A stretch of 64,000 nucleotides of DNA from Streptomyces cinerochromogenes (GCF_014648635.1 NZ_BMRM01000017.1:124001-188000), one strand, 5' to 3'; shown: positions 34,343 to 42,957, counted from the stretch's first letter. Notes: a model not told the origin generated them from the sequence alone. Made by a program: numbers and translations.

Positions 34343-34569
34343 GCCTGGATGAAGCGCCGGATTCCGGGCCCGCCGATCGTTATCGTGGCGCAATCTTCCG
34401 GCGGAGGAGACCCGGGGCAGGGGCGGACGAGGCGCTGCGCAGACCCGCAGGAGACGCCGGGGAAGACACGGACCGGCCGCGGCGGGCCTTCCGATGACCT
34501 GGCATGGGGGAGCCGAGTCGGGCGGTTCGGGAGGACCGGCCGCGGCCGGGGTTCGGGGGTGTGCGGTGG

Positions 34570-36048
34570 TCAGACGGCTTCGGCGTTCTCCGGCAGGTCG
34601 ACGGCGAGTTTGTCGGAGAGGTCGACCACGGCGGCGAGGTCGCCGTGGTCACGGACGGCCGTGTCGACCGTCTTTCGGATACGGGTGTTCACACGCTCGG
34701 AGCGCACCTTCTTGGCGATGTCCATGGCCTGTGCGGCGTAGGCCGTGCTCTCCTCGGGCTCGCGCTGGAGCAGGTGCACGGTGGCCATGCCGATGAGGTT
34801 GAGCGCGTACGACCGCTGGTGCTCGGAGTCCCTGGCGAACAGCTCCACGGCCCGGCGCATGAGCGGTTCGGCGAGGGAGGCGTAGGTGGGGCTGCGCCCG
34901 GCGACGTAGGCGAGGTCGCGGAAGGAGTGGGAGTTCTCGCCGTACAGCTCGGCCTCGGAGAAGAAGCGGATCCAGTCGGGGTCCGGCTCGTCCCACTCGT
35001 CGGCCTCGGCGAAGGTGTCCTCGGCCATGCGGACGGCGCGCTTGGTCTTGCCGGGCTGGCCCATGTTGGCGTAGGCGCGGGCCTCCATCGCATACAGCAT
35101 GGACTGGGTGCGCGGGCTCGCGCAGTCGCGGCTGCCGTACTGGGCGAGGTGGATCAGCTCCAGGGCGTCCTCGGGCCGGCCGAGATGGATCATCTGGCGG
35201 CTCATGCTGGAGAGGATGTAGGAGCCGAGCGGTTTGTCACCGGCTTCCTTGGCGGCGTGCAGGGCGAGCACGAAGTACTTCTGCGCGGTGGGCTGGAGGC
35301 CGACGTCGTACGACATCCAGCCGGCCAGTTCGGCCAGCTCGGCGGCGACCTGGAAGAGCTTGCGGGTGGTGGCCTCGGGCTGGGGTTCCTGGAGCAGGTC
35401 GGTGACCTCGTGCAGCTGGCCGACGACGGCCTTGCGGCGCAGGCCGCCTCCGCACTGGGCGTCCCACTGGCGGAACATCCGGGTGGTGGACTCCAGCAGA
35501 TCCAGCTCGGGCTGGGAGAGGCGGCCGGGGCGGCGCGGGTCGAGGGCGGGCCGGGGCTCGGAGGGGGCCGGGGAGGCCGGGGAGGGCACGAGCCAGCGCT
35601 GCATCGGCTCGATCAGGGAGGGGCCGGCGGACAGGGCGAGGGAGGTGCCGAGGAAGCCCCGCCGGGCGAGCATCAGGTCGCTGCGGGAGAACTCGCCGAG
35701 CAGGGCGACCGTCTGCGGGCCCGTCCAGGGCAGGTCGACGCCGGAGGCGGCGGGTGACTGGCGGGCGGCGCGCAGGCCGAGGTCCTCGATGGAGACCACG
35801 CAGCCGAAGCGCTCGGAGAACAGCTCCGAGAGGATGCGCGGGATCGGTTCGCGCGGGTTCTCCCCGTCCAGCCAGCGGCGCACCCGCGAGGTGTCGGTGG
35901 AGATGTGGTTGGCACCCAGCTGGCGTGCCCTGCGGTTCACCTGGCGGGCCAGCTCGCCCTTGGACCAGCCGCTGCGCACGAACCACGAGCCGAGCAGCTC
36001 GTTGGGGCGCTTGTCAGCGTGTGTCCCGCTACCGCCGTTGCCGCCCAC
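34570..36048 (-). CDS. nsdA: NsdA, negative regulator of sporulation and antibiotic production
   Basis: Streptomyces developmental regulator of 492 residues. Disruption in S. coelicolor increases sporulation and actinorhodin production. The GTG at 36048 begins VGGNGGSGTHADKRPNELLGSWFVRSGWSKGELARQVN, the conserved NsdA start with a helix-turn-helix-like segment through about residue 60. From about residue 180 on the protein consists of helical TPR-like repeats, for example RPEDALELIHLAQYG and YANMGQPGKTKRAVRMAEDTF. A twin-Arg-like LARRGFLGTSLALSAG near residue 140 looks like an internal hydrophobic segment. How it acts is unknown. Confidence 0.93.
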   Translation of the reverse strand: MGGNGGSGTHADKRPNELLGSWFVRSGWSKGELARQVNRRARQLGANHISTDTSRVRRWLDGENPREPIPRILSELFSERFGCVVSIEDLGLRAARQSPAASGVDLPWTGPQTVALLGEFSRSDLMLARRGFLGTSLALSAGPSLIEPMQRWLVPSPASPAPSEPRPALDPRRPGRLSQPELDLLESTTRMFRQWDAQCGGGLRRKAVVGQLHEVTDLLQEPQPEATTRKLFQVAAELAELAGWMSYDVGLQPTAQKYFVLALHAAKEAGDKPLGSYILSSMSRQMIHLGRPEDALELIHLAQYGSRDCASPRTQSMLYAMEARAYANMGQPGKTKRAVRMAEDTFAEADEWDEPDPDWIRFFSEAELYGENSHSFRDLAYVAGRSPTYASLAEPLMRRAVELFARDSEHQRSYALNLIGMATVHLLQREPEESTAYAAQAMDIAKKVRSERVNTRIRKTVDTAVRDHGDLAAVVDLSDKLAVDLPENAEAV

Positions 36049-36523
36049 TGGAACGCCCCCATCCCTGAGACCACTTGTCCCCTGAGACCACTTGTCGCCT
36101 GGTGCGCCAAGCCCTATCAGAATGCCGGTTGATACGGCTCCGCGTCCGCTGGTTCTCACCCTTCGAACGCGTTGACGACTTGCCTCCGGCATACCCACGA
36201 GCGCATGTGCCCCCGGGACTCGCACACTCACAGTAATCCCACGATCACCCGTCCAGCCACGGGGATCCCAGAAACGCCACCATTCGCCACCCCTTCGAAT
36301 GAACTCACGGTCGGCCGCCCGCGATTCACTTGACATAGGACGGCCGGAAGCGGGCGGAGTGATGCACGCCGGGGCGTGCATCCTCCGGCGCGCCACCCCG
36401 TCGCGCTTCAAGGCGCCGCCTTCACCCCGCACCGCCGTGGGCAGGCGGAGCCGTAGCGTTACGTTCCGCTTCCATCTCGTTCCGTTTCGTAACCACCGGC
36501 GCGCTGGACCCGTTGGAGGGGGT
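36049..36523. promoter_or_regulatory. Divergent promoter region of nsdA and the Prim-Pol-like gene, with inverted repeat
   Basis: About 475 bases without a supported gene. Near the right-hand gene, GTTACG (36458-36463) and CGTAAC (36488-36493) form an inverted repeat. It encloses two GTTCCG direct repeats, suggesting an operator about 30 bases upstream of the GGAGG ribosome binding site. The GTTAC-type half sites are reminiscent of, but do not fit, the GlnR box. No promoter could be placed with confidence. Confidence 0.45.
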
Positions 36524-37180
36524 ATGGGCTTCACGATCGGCGGCATCCGCGAGATCCGCTCCGGCACGCGTCGGCGCGGCCGCCTGGCGGAGTGCACCGC
36601 CGTGGCCGAGTTCACCGGGCTGTGGGGCTGGGACGCGGTGCCGGGGGCGCGCGCCGCCGCGGGTGTCTGCTCCTGCGGGCGGTCCGACTGCCCGGCGCCG
36701 GGCGCGCACCCGCTGGACTTCGCCCCCGTGGTGCCGGCCGGGGCCACGCTGGACGAGGTGAGCAAGGCCTGGTCGGAGTTCCCGGGCGCCTCGGTGATGC
36801 TGCCGGTGGGTCAGGCGTTCGACGTCATCGAGGTCTCGGAGCCGGCCGGCCGCCGCGCCCTGGTCCGGCTGGAGCGCATGGGCCTCCCCCTCGGCCCGGT
36901 GACCGCGGGACCGGACGGCCGTGCCCGCTTCCTCGTCGCGCCCGGAGCCGCCGCCGACCTCCCCCGGCTGCTGTACCGCATGGGCTGGGACGACCCCGCC
37001 GCGCTGGACCTGCGCGGCCTCGGCCCCGGCACGCACATCACCGCACCGCCCTCCGACCGGGGCGGCCTGGGCCCGGTGCGCTGGCTGCGCCCGCCCGCGC
37101 TGGACTCGGCGACCAGGCCTCCGTCGGCGCGGCTGCTGCTGGGCACGCTGGCGTACGTGGCGCACCGGTCGCGGGCCTGA
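36524..37180 (+). CDS. Prim-Pol-like (bifunctional DNA primase/polymerase N-terminal) domain protein
   Basis: A 218-residue protein from MGFTIGGIREIRSGTRRRGR, with GGAGGGGG before the ATG. It resembles the Prim-Pol domain annotated as bifunctional DNA primase/polymerase in Streptomyces and kept next to nsdA. CSCGRSDCPAPGAHPL is a cysteine-containing segment seen in this family. WSEFPGASVMLPVGQAFDVIEV is the fold core. I cannot find the full metal-binding Asp pair and histidine of an active primase, so polymerase activity is doubtful. A longer N-terminal frame to 36299 lies over promoter sequence. Confidence 0.8.
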   Translation: MGFTIGGIREIRSGTRRRGRLAECTAVAEFTGLWGWDAVPGARAAAGVCSCGRSDCPAPGAHPLDFAPVVPAGATLDEVSKAWSEFPGASVMLPVGQAFDVIEVSEPAGRRALVRLERMGLPLGPVTAGPDGRARFLVAPGAAADLPRLLYRMGWDDPAALDLRGLGPGTHITAPPSDRGGLGPVRWLRPPALDSATRPPSARLLLGTLAYVAHRSRA

Positions 37181-37196
37181 CCGTGCCGGACATGAC

Positions 37197-37236
37197 GAAG
37201 CTCCCGTCCCCGACTGCACCTCGGGGCGGGAGCTTC
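37197..37236. terminator. Bidirectional terminator between the Prim-Pol-like gene and ftsY
   Basis: GAAGCTCCCG and CGGGAGCTTC form a perfect 10-base stem, extended inward by CCCC/GGGG. It lies 17 bases after the stop of the plus-strand gene and 32 bases after the ftsY stop on the other strand, so it can serve both. Confidence 0.85.
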
Positions 37237-37244
37237 TCGTCGAG

Positions 37245-37265
37245 CACCCGGGAACGTCCCGGGTG
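37245..37265 (-). terminator. Second hairpin next to the ftsY stop
   Basis: CACCCGGGA and TCCCGGGTG form a perfect nine-base stem with a three-base loop, two bases after the ftsY stop codon. Confidence 0.65.
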
Positions 37266-37267
37266 GT

Positions 37268-38470
37268 TCAGTCTCCGATCAGCGCATCCACGAACGCCTC
37301 CGGCTCGAACGGCGCGAGATCGTCCGCACCCTCGCCGAGCCCGACCAGCTTGACCGGTACGCCCAGCTCGCGCTGGACCGCGATCACGATGCCGCCCTTG
37401 GCCGTACCGTCCAGCTTGGTCAGCACGATGCCGGTGATGTCCACGACCTCGGCGAACACGCGGGCCTGCACCAGGCCGTTCTGGCCGGTGGTGGCGTCCA
37501 GGACGAGCAGCACCTCGTCCAGCGGCGCGTGCTTCTCGACCACGCGCTTGACCTTGCCCAGCTCGTCCATGAGGCCGGTCTTGGTGTGCAGGCGCCCGGC
37601 GGTGTCGATGAGGACGACGTCGACCCCCATCTCCTTGCCCTCCTTGACCGCGTCGAACGCGACGGAGGCGGGGTCGCCGGCCTCGGGGCCGCGCACGGTG
37701 TAGGCGCCGACGCGCTCGCCCCAGGTCTGGAGCTGGTCGGCGGCGGCGGCCCGGAAGGTGTCGGCGGCGCCGAGGACGACGCTGCGGCCGTCGGCGACGA
37801 GCACCCGGGCGAGCTTGCCGGTGGTGGTGGTCTTGCCGGTGCCGTTGACGCCGACGACCATCACGATGCCGGGCTTGCGGTCCTCCGGCTCGGTCTTCAC
37901 GGTGCGGTCGACATCGGTGCCGATCAGCTTGAGCAGCTCCTCGCGGAGCAGTCCGCGCAGTTCCACGGGGGTGCGGGTGCCGAGGACCCTCACGCGTTCA
38001 CGCAGTCGCTCGACGAGTTCCTGGGTGGGCTGCACGCCGACGTCGGCGGTGAGCAGCGTGTCCTCGATCTCCTCCCAGGTGTCCTCGTCCAGGTGCTCGC
38101 GGGAGAGCAGCGTGAGCAGGCCCTTGCCCAGGGCGTTCTGGGAGCGGGAGAGGCGGGCGCGCAGGCGGACCAGCCGGCCCGCGGTGGGCTCCGGGATCTC
38201 GATCTCGGGAGCCTCGACGGTCGGAGGCTCCTCCACGACGACCGGTGCGGGGCCGCCGGGGAGATCCACCTCCTCGATCGTCCGGCGCGGTTCGTCGCGC
38301 GGCGTCTCGGCCTCGTCGCCGACGTGCGGCTCGGCCGGGGGCGCGGTGATGTCGGGTGCCTTCGGGGGCGGCGGGGGCAGCGGCTTCCGGCGCCGGCTGC
38401 CCACGATCAGCCCGCCGAGCGCGCCGAGCACGACCACGGCGATGACTACAAGAAGGATGACGGTTTCCAT
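37268..38470 (-). CDS. ftsY: SRP receptor FtsY
   Basis: Membrane-associated GTPase of 400 residues that receives the Ffh-ribosome complex. METVILLVVIAVVVLGALGGLIVG is an N-terminal membrane helix, unlike the soluble N-terminus of many FtsY proteins but usual in actinobacteria. An acidic linker (about 35-95) leads to the N domain and the G domain, with G1 GVNGTGKTTTTGK, G3 LIDTAGRL and G4 LTKLDGTAKGG. The C-terminus is GLGEGADDLAPFEPEAFVDALIG. A longer frame upstream has no conserved residues. Confidence 0.97.
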   Translation of the reverse strand: METVILLVVIAVVVLGALGGLIVGSRRRKPLPPPPPKAPDITAPPAEPHVGDEAETPRDEPRRTIEEVDLPGGPAPVVVEEPPTVEAPEIEIPEPTAGRLVRLRARLSRSQNALGKGLLTLLSREHLDEDTWEEIEDTLLTADVGVQPTQELVERLRERVRVLGTRTPVELRGLLREELLKLIGTDVDRTVKTEPEDRKPGIVMVVGVNGTGKTTTTGKLARVLVADGRSVVLGAADTFRAAAADQLQTWGERVGAYTVRGPEAGDPASVAFDAVKEGKEMGVDVVLIDTAGRLHTKTGLMDELGKVKRVVEKHAPLDEVLLVLDATTGQNGLVQARVFAEVVDITGIVLTKLDGTAKGGIVIAVQRELGVPVKLVGLGEGADDLAPFEPEAFVDALIGD

Positions 38471-38622
38471 AACCCGACCAGTATCGGACATGGGGTGCGC
38501 CAGGACCCCGTTTGTGGGTTCGTCCGAGAGACAAAGCACGCTTAGCATGAGGACTCGGAGCAAAGTACGATGGTGGCCACGCGATCCACGCGCGTAGAGT
38601 CCCCACGTCACCCTGTCCCCCC

Positions 38623-40089
38623 ATGTCTGGCACCTCTTCCATGAGCAAATCCGTCGAGACCGAAGGCGCTCTCGAAACGCGCGGGATCGAGCAGGTCCCC
38701 GACCACGAGCGCACCGCGAAGACCCGGGAGCTGTTCCCCACCTGGGTCGGCGCCAACATCAGCGTGCTGCTCCTGACCATGGGCGCGAGCCTGGTCGTGG
38801 CGTACCACCTGAACATCTGGCAGGCACTGGTCGTCGCGGTGGCCGCGCCGCTCGTGTCGTACGGCCTGGTGGGTCTGGTCGGCATCGCGGGCAAGCGGGG
38901 CGGCGCGCCCGGCATGGCGCTGTCGCGGGCCGTCTTCGGTCAGCGCGGCAATCTGCTGCCCGGTTCGCTGATCTGGGTCGCGCGCTGGGGCTGGGAGACC
39001 ATCAACGCGGTGACCGGCGCGTACGCGATGCTCACCATCCTGGACATCCTGTTCGGCATCAAGGCGAACAGCGTGCTGGACATGGTGATGCTGCTGGCAT
39101 TCGTCGTCTCGACCTTCGCGATCTCCGGGCTCGGCATCAACGCCGTGCAGAAGTGCAACAAGTACGCGACCTATTTCTTCGGCGTCTTCTCGGTGCTCGT
39201 CCTCGGCTATCTGGTGGCGAACACCGACTGGTCGAAGGTGATGGACCACAGCGCCGGTTCCACGGCCGCGGTGATCACCGGCATCGGCATGATCGCCGCG
39301 GGCGGTGTCAGCTGGATCCCGTCCGCCCCGGACTTCACCCGCTACCTGCCGCGCACGGCCTCCTCCAAGGCGATCGTGGGTACGGCGGTGGGCGGCGCCG
39401 GTGTCGTCGTGCTGCCCATGGTCCTGATGGGCGCGGTGATGGCGGTCTCCACGCCGGACCTGGCCTCGGCGAGCGACCCGGTGTCCTTCCTGGGCGAGAT
39501 CCTGCCGACCTGGATCGCCGTGCCGTACCTCTTCATCGCGCTGATCGGCATGCTGCTGATCAACTCGATGTCGATGTACTCGGCGGGCTTCACCGCGCAG
39601 ACCCTGGGCTTCAAGGTGCCCCGGCACTGGGCGGTCTCGGTGAACGCCGTGATCTCGCTGATCTTCGGCGGGGTGCTGATGCTGGTCGCGACCAGCTTCA
39701 TGGGCTCGTTCATCGCCTTCCTCTCGCTGCTGGCGGTCGCCTTCTCCGCCTGGGTCGGCGTGTTCGGCGCGGACATGTTCCGGCGCACGGAGTACGACGG
39801 CCGGGCGATGGCCGACACCACCCGCACCAGCGCCTACTGGTACAGGGGCGGCTTCTCCCCCGCGGCCGTGGCCGCCTGGGCGGTGGGCCTGCTGTCGGGC
39901 CTGATGTTCACCACCTCGGACTGGTTCACCGGCCCGCTCGCGGCGAACAACGTGATCGGCGAGTACGGCCTCGGCTGGGTCGCCACGATCGTGATCTCGG
40001 CCGTGCTGTACCTTGTGCTGCCGAAGCCGGCGGTCGAGCGCCCGGCGGCCGGCGCGCCCGCCGAGGAACCCGAGACCCTGGCTGTCTGA
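38623..40089 (+). CDS. NCS1-family purine/cytosine permease
   Basis: Nucleobase:cation symporter of 488 residues with about twelve membrane helices. After a hydrophilic N-terminus (to ELFPTWVGANISVLL) come PGMALSRAVFGQRGNLLPGSLIWVARWGWETINA, a family core, and GVSWIPSAPDFTRYLP, where the conserved substrate-contact region lies. A start at the second ATG (38641) is also possible; neither has a strong ribosome binding site. It is divergent from ftsY. The substrate is probably a purine or pyrimidine base, but NCS1 members also carry allantoin or hydantoins. Confidence 0.9.
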   Translation: MSGTSSMSKSVETEGALETRGIEQVPDHERTAKTRELFPTWVGANISVLLLTMGASLVVAYHLNIWQALVVAVAAPLVSYGLVGLVGIAGKRGGAPGMALSRAVFGQRGNLLPGSLIWVARWGWETINAVTGAYAMLTILDILFGIKANSVLDMVMLLAFVVSTFAISGLGINAVQKCNKYATYFFGVFSVLVLGYLVANTDWSKVMDHSAGSTAAVITGIGMIAAGGVSWIPSAPDFTRYLPRTASSKAIVGTAVGGAGVVVLPMVLMGAVMAVSTPDLASASDPVSFLGEILPTWIAVPYLFIALIGMLLINSMSMYSAGFTAQTLGFKVPRHWAVSVNAVISLIFGGVLMLVATSFMGSFIAFLSLLAVAFSAWVGVFGADMFRRTEYDGRAMADTTRTSAYWYRGGFSPAAVAAWAVGLLSGLMFTTSDWFTGPLAANNVIGEYGLGWVATIVISAVLYLVLPKPAVERPAAGAPAEEPETLAV

Positions 40090-40106
40090 CGCCGCGTCAG
40101 CTACCG

Positions 40107-40137
40107 TCCCCCTCCACCGAGCCGTACCGGAGGGGGA
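40107..40137 (+). promoter_or_regulatory. Stem that encloses the ribosome binding site of the LLM oxidoreductase gene
   Basis: TCCCCCTCC at 40107-40115 pairs perfectly with GGAGGGGGA at 40129-40137, around a 13-base loop. The right arm is the Shine-Dalgarno sequence of the gene starting at 40144. It also follows the permease stop by 18 bases, so it could be a terminator, a translational lock or both. Confidence 0.7.
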
Positions 40138-40143
40138 TCTCTC

Positions 40144-41115
40144 ATGCCCGTCACCGTCGTACGTTTCAACCTCGTCGCTCCCGGCGCCTCTCCGGCCGCC
40201 CTCTCCGCCCGCTACCGGGCCGCCCTGGAGATGGCCGCGTACGCGGACGAGCACGGGATCAGCACCGTGCAGACCGAGGAGCACCACGGCGCCGACGACA
40301 ACTGGCTGCCCTCGCCGTTCGCCTTCGCGGGCGCGGTGTTCGGCGCGACCCGCCGGATCGCGGTGACGGTGTCGGCGGTGATCGGTCCGTTGCACGACCC
40401 GCTGCGGCTGGCCGAGGAGATCGCCGTCCTGGACCTGCTGAGCGGCGGCCGGCTGGTGACGGTGGCCGGGATCGGGTACCGGCAGGAGGAGTACGACCTC
40501 TTCGGCGTGGACTGGCGGCGCCGGGGCCGGATCCAGGACGAGCTGCTCCGGACGCTGCTCGCGGCCTGGACCGGGGAGGAGTTCACGTACCGGGGCCGCA
40601 GGGTGCGGCTCACCCCGCGGCCGTACACCGATCCGCATCCGCTGCTGCTGGTCGGCGGCTCCTCCGAGGCCGCCGCCCGCCGGGCCGCCCGGTTCGGCCT
40701 GCCCTTCTTCCCGAGCGCGCACCTGCCGGAGCTGGAGGCGTACTACAAGGAGAAGCTGACCGAGTACGGCACCGAGGGCTGGACGATGATGCCGGCCGCC
40801 GAGACCCCCCTCCTCCACCTCGCCGAGGACCCGGACCGGGCGTGGGCCGAGTACGGCGGGCACTTCCTGCACGAGGCCCGGACCTACGCGTCGTGGCAGT
40901 CGGGCGGGATCCGCTCGGCGGTGCGGTCGGCGGCCACGACCGTGGCGGAGCTGCGCGCGGAGGGCGTGTACCGGGTCCTCACCCCGGAGCAGTGCGTGGC
41001 GCAGGGCCTGGACAGTCTGGTGCTGCATCCGCTGGCGGGCGGGATGCCGGTGGAGGAGGGCTGGCGCAGCCTCAGGCTGTTCGCCGAGCGGGTTCTCCCG
41101 GCACTGCCGGACTGA
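40144..41115 (+). CDS. LLM-class (luciferase-like) flavin-dependent oxidoreductase
   Basis: A 323-residue TIM-barrel oxidoreductase. MPVTVVRFNLVAPG is the first strand, VQTEEHHGADDNWLPSPF the conserved E-H-H segment, and VTVSAVIGPLHDPLRLAEEIAVLDLLSGGRLVTVAGIGYRQEEYDLFGVD the LLM core with the GRL motif. Flavin (FMN or F420) use is expected from the family but the cofactor cannot be decided. It follows the NCS1 permease by 54 bases on the same strand, so the pair may act on an imported nucleobase. The ribosome binding site lies in a stem. Confidence 0.9.
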   Translation: MPVTVVRFNLVAPGASPAALSARYRAALEMAAYADEHGISTVQTEEHHGADDNWLPSPFAFAGAVFGATRRIAVTVSAVIGPLHDPLRLAEEIAVLDLLSGGRLVTVAGIGYRQEEYDLFGVDWRRRGRIQDELLRTLLAAWTGEEFTYRGRRVRLTPRPYTDPHPLLLVGGSSEAAARRAARFGLPFFPSAHLPELEAYYKEKLTEYGTEGWTMMPAAETPLLHLAEDPDRAWAEYGGHFLHEARTYASWQSGGIRSAVRSAATTVAELRAEGVYRVLTPEQCVAQGLDSLVLHPLAGGMPVEEGWRSLRLFAERVLPALPD

Positions 41116-41226
41116 GCCGGTCATCGGGTGGCGACCGGTCCGCCGGAGTTCCTCTCCGTCGGCTGTGGCGGAGAACCGCCCGTCCCGCCGAGCGCGCCGG
41201 CCGCGGCCGGGACCCGGCATACGACA

Positions 41227-41269
41227 CCGCCGCCCCCGGTCCGGGCAGTGGCCGGGCCGGGGGCGGCGG
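41227..41269. terminator. Bidirectional terminator between the LLM gene and glcP
   Basis: A perfect 13-base stem, CCGCCGCCCCCGG / CCGGGGGCGGCGG, with a 17-base loop lies between two convergent genes, 112 bases after the LLM stop and 70 bases after the glcP stop. No gene is seen in 41116-41338. Confidence 0.85.
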
Positions 41270-41338
41270 ACGGTTCGAGGAGAGGGGCAGCGGGGACTTG
41301 GCCCTTCCCCCCGAGTTCGGGGTGCCTCGCTACGAGGC

Positions 41339-42757
41339 TCAGCCCATCTCCTCCAGCGACTTGCCCTTCGTCTCCTTGACGAACTTCAGGACGAACGGGA
41401 CGGAGAGCGCGGCGAAGACGGTGTAGATCACGTAGGTGCCGGAGAGGTTCCAGTCGGCCAGCGACGGGAAGCTCGCGGTGATGGCCCAGTTGGCGATCCA
41501 CTGCGCGGCGGCGGCCACGCCCAGCGCGGCGGCGCGGATCTTGTTCGGGAACATCTCGCCGAGCATGACCCAGACGACCACACCCCAGGACAGGGCGAAG
41601 AAGAGGACGAACACGTGGGCGGCGATCAGGGCGGTCCAGCCCTGCGTGCTCGGCAGCTTGCCGTCGACCAGGTCGTAGCTGAACGCCCAGGCCTCCAGCG
41701 CGAGGCCGACGGCCATGCCGACGGAACCGATGAGGGCGAGCGGCCTGCGGCCGACACGGTCCACGAAGATCATCGCGATCACGGTGCCGACGATGTTGAT
41801 GATCGACGTCGTGAAGGAGTAGAAGAACGAGTCCGTGGGGTCGACACCGACCGACTGCCACAGCGTCGAGGAGTAGTAGAACGCGACGTTGATGCCGACG
41901 AACTGCTGGAAGACCGACAGGCCGATACCGACCCAGACGATCGGCTTGAAGAAGAAGGAGCCGCCGAGCAGGTCCTTGAAGGAGGACTTGTGCTCGCTCT
42001 TCATCGCCAGCTCGATCTCGGCGACGCGGGCGTCCAGGTCGATCTCCTTGCCCTCGACCTCGGCGAGGATCTCGCGGGCGCGCTCACGCTTGCCGACGGA
42101 GAGCAGGAAGCGCGGGGACTCGGGGATCGCGAAGGACAGCAGGCCGTAGAGGACGGCCGGGACGACCATCACGCCGAGCATGACCTGCCAGGCCTCCAGG
42201 CCCATCAGCTTGCCGCGCTGGTCGCCGCCGGAGGCGTTGAGCAGGCCCCAGTTGACGAGCTGGGAGATGGCGATGCCGACGACGATCGCGGCCTGCTGGA
42301 AGGAGCCGAGCCGGCCGCGGTAGGCGGGCGGGGCGACCTCGGCGATGTAGGCCGGGCCGATGACGGAGGCCATGCCGATGGCGAAACCGCCGACGATGCG
42401 CCAGAAGGCGAGGTCCCACAGCGCGAAGGGCAGCGCGGAGCCGACGGCGCTGATGGTGAACAGGACCGCGGCGATCTGCATGCAGCGGATGCGGCCGATC
42501 CGGTCGGCGATGCGGCCGGCGGTGGCGGCGCCGATGGCACAGCCGATCAGCGCGATCGCGATGACCTGGGCGAGTGCGGCGGATCCGATGTCGTAGCGGT
42601 CGCGGATGGCCTCGACGGCGCCGTTGATGACGGAGCTGTCGTAGCCGAAGAGGAAGCCGCCCATCGCGGCAGCCGCTGCGATGAAGATGACGTGCCCGAG
42701 ATGTTCGGGTTGAGCCGTCCTGGCTCCTGACTGAGGTGCCTGCGCTGTGCTGGTCAC
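41339..42757 (-). CDS. glcP: Glucose permease GlcP (MFS sugar porter)
   Basis: Major facilitator sugar:proton symporter of 472 residues with twelve membrane helices. The GTG at 42757 (VTSTAQAPQSG) has GAGGAGAT upstream. Sugar-porter motifs are all present: GGFLFGYDSSVINGA, RIADRIGRIRCMQ, PAYRGRLGSFQQ, PESPRFLLS, QQFVGINVAFYYSS and VDRVGRRPL. In S. coelicolor glcP1 lies directly beside smc, exactly as here, and is the main glucose uptake system, since glucose enters without a PTS. It is needed for glucose repression through glucose kinase. Promoter and palindromes lie upstream. Confidence 0.93.
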   Translation of the reverse strand: MTSTAQAPQSGARTAQPEHLGHVIFIAAAAAMGGFLFGYDSSVINGAVEAIRDRYDIGSAALAQVIAIALIGCAIGAATAGRIADRIGRIRCMQIAAVLFTISAVGSALPFALWDLAFWRIVGGFAIGMASVIGPAYIAEVAPPAYRGRLGSFQQAAIVVGIAISQLVNWGLLNASGGDQRGKLMGLEAWQVMLGVMVVPAVLYGLLSFAIPESPRFLLSVGKRERAREILAEVEGKEIDLDARVAEIELAMKSEHKSSFKDLLGGSFFFKPIVWVGIGLSVFQQFVGINVAFYYSSTLWQSVGVDPTDSFFYSFTTSIINIVGTVIAMIFVDRVGRRPLALIGSVGMAVGLALEAWAFSYDLVDGKLPSTQGWTALIAAHVFVLFFALSWGVVVWVMLGEMFPNKIRAAALGVAAAAQWIANWAITASFPSLADWNLSGTYVIYTVFAALSVPFVLKFVKETKGKSLEEMG

Positions 42758-42773
42758 GTGTATCTCCTCGGGC

Positions 42774-42791
42774 CACGGCAACGCTGCCGTG
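42774..42791 (-). promoter_or_regulatory. Inverted repeat in the glcP leader
   Basis: CACGGCA (42774-42780) and TGCCGTG (42785-42791) are separated by ACGC. The element lies 17 bases upstream of the glcP start, downstream of the predicted transcription start, and its centre resembles the GCAACG core of the second palindrome. Confidence 0.5.
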
Positions 42792-42831
42792 TGGGGTGAG
42801 CCCTCTCAGGTGGTGAGACCTGAAGGTAAAA

Positions 42832-42841
42832 GCAACGTTGC
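42832..42841 (-). promoter_or_regulatory. Palindromic operator candidate at the glcP transcription start
   Basis: GCAACGTTGC is a perfect 10-base palindrome. It lies three bases downstream of the predicted -10 element, covering the expected start of transcription. The CAACGTTG core is of the LacI/GalR type. A repressor bound here would block initiation, fitting the glucose-inducible expression known for glcP. Confidence 0.55.
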
Positions 42842-42843
42842 AG

Positions 42844-42871
42844 AGACTATGCCTTCAAGTTTCGAAGTCAA
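42844..42871 (-). promoter_or_regulatory. glcP promoter (HrdB-type)
   Basis: On the minus strand TTGACT (42866-42871) is followed after 16 bases by TAGTCT (42844-42849), close to the Streptomyces housekeeping consensus TTGAC-N16-18-TAGRRT. The surrounding sequence is AT-rich for this genome. The start codon is 87 bases downstream of the -10. Confidence 0.65.
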
Positions 42872-42908
42872 TACTTCAACCGCTGTGAGTTTTTCGATAT
42901 GCCCGAGC

Positions 42909-42937
42909 ACTCCGTGTTCACTTTTTGAACACAGAGT
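42909..42937 (-). terminator. Hairpin after smc
   Basis: ACTCCGTGTTCA (42909-42920) pairs with TGAACACAGAGT (42926-42937) with one mismatch and a five-base loop. It lies 20 bases after the smc stop and just upstream of the glcP promoter. Confidence 0.75.
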
Positions 42938-42957
42938 GAGTTGATCTTGAGGAGGGG

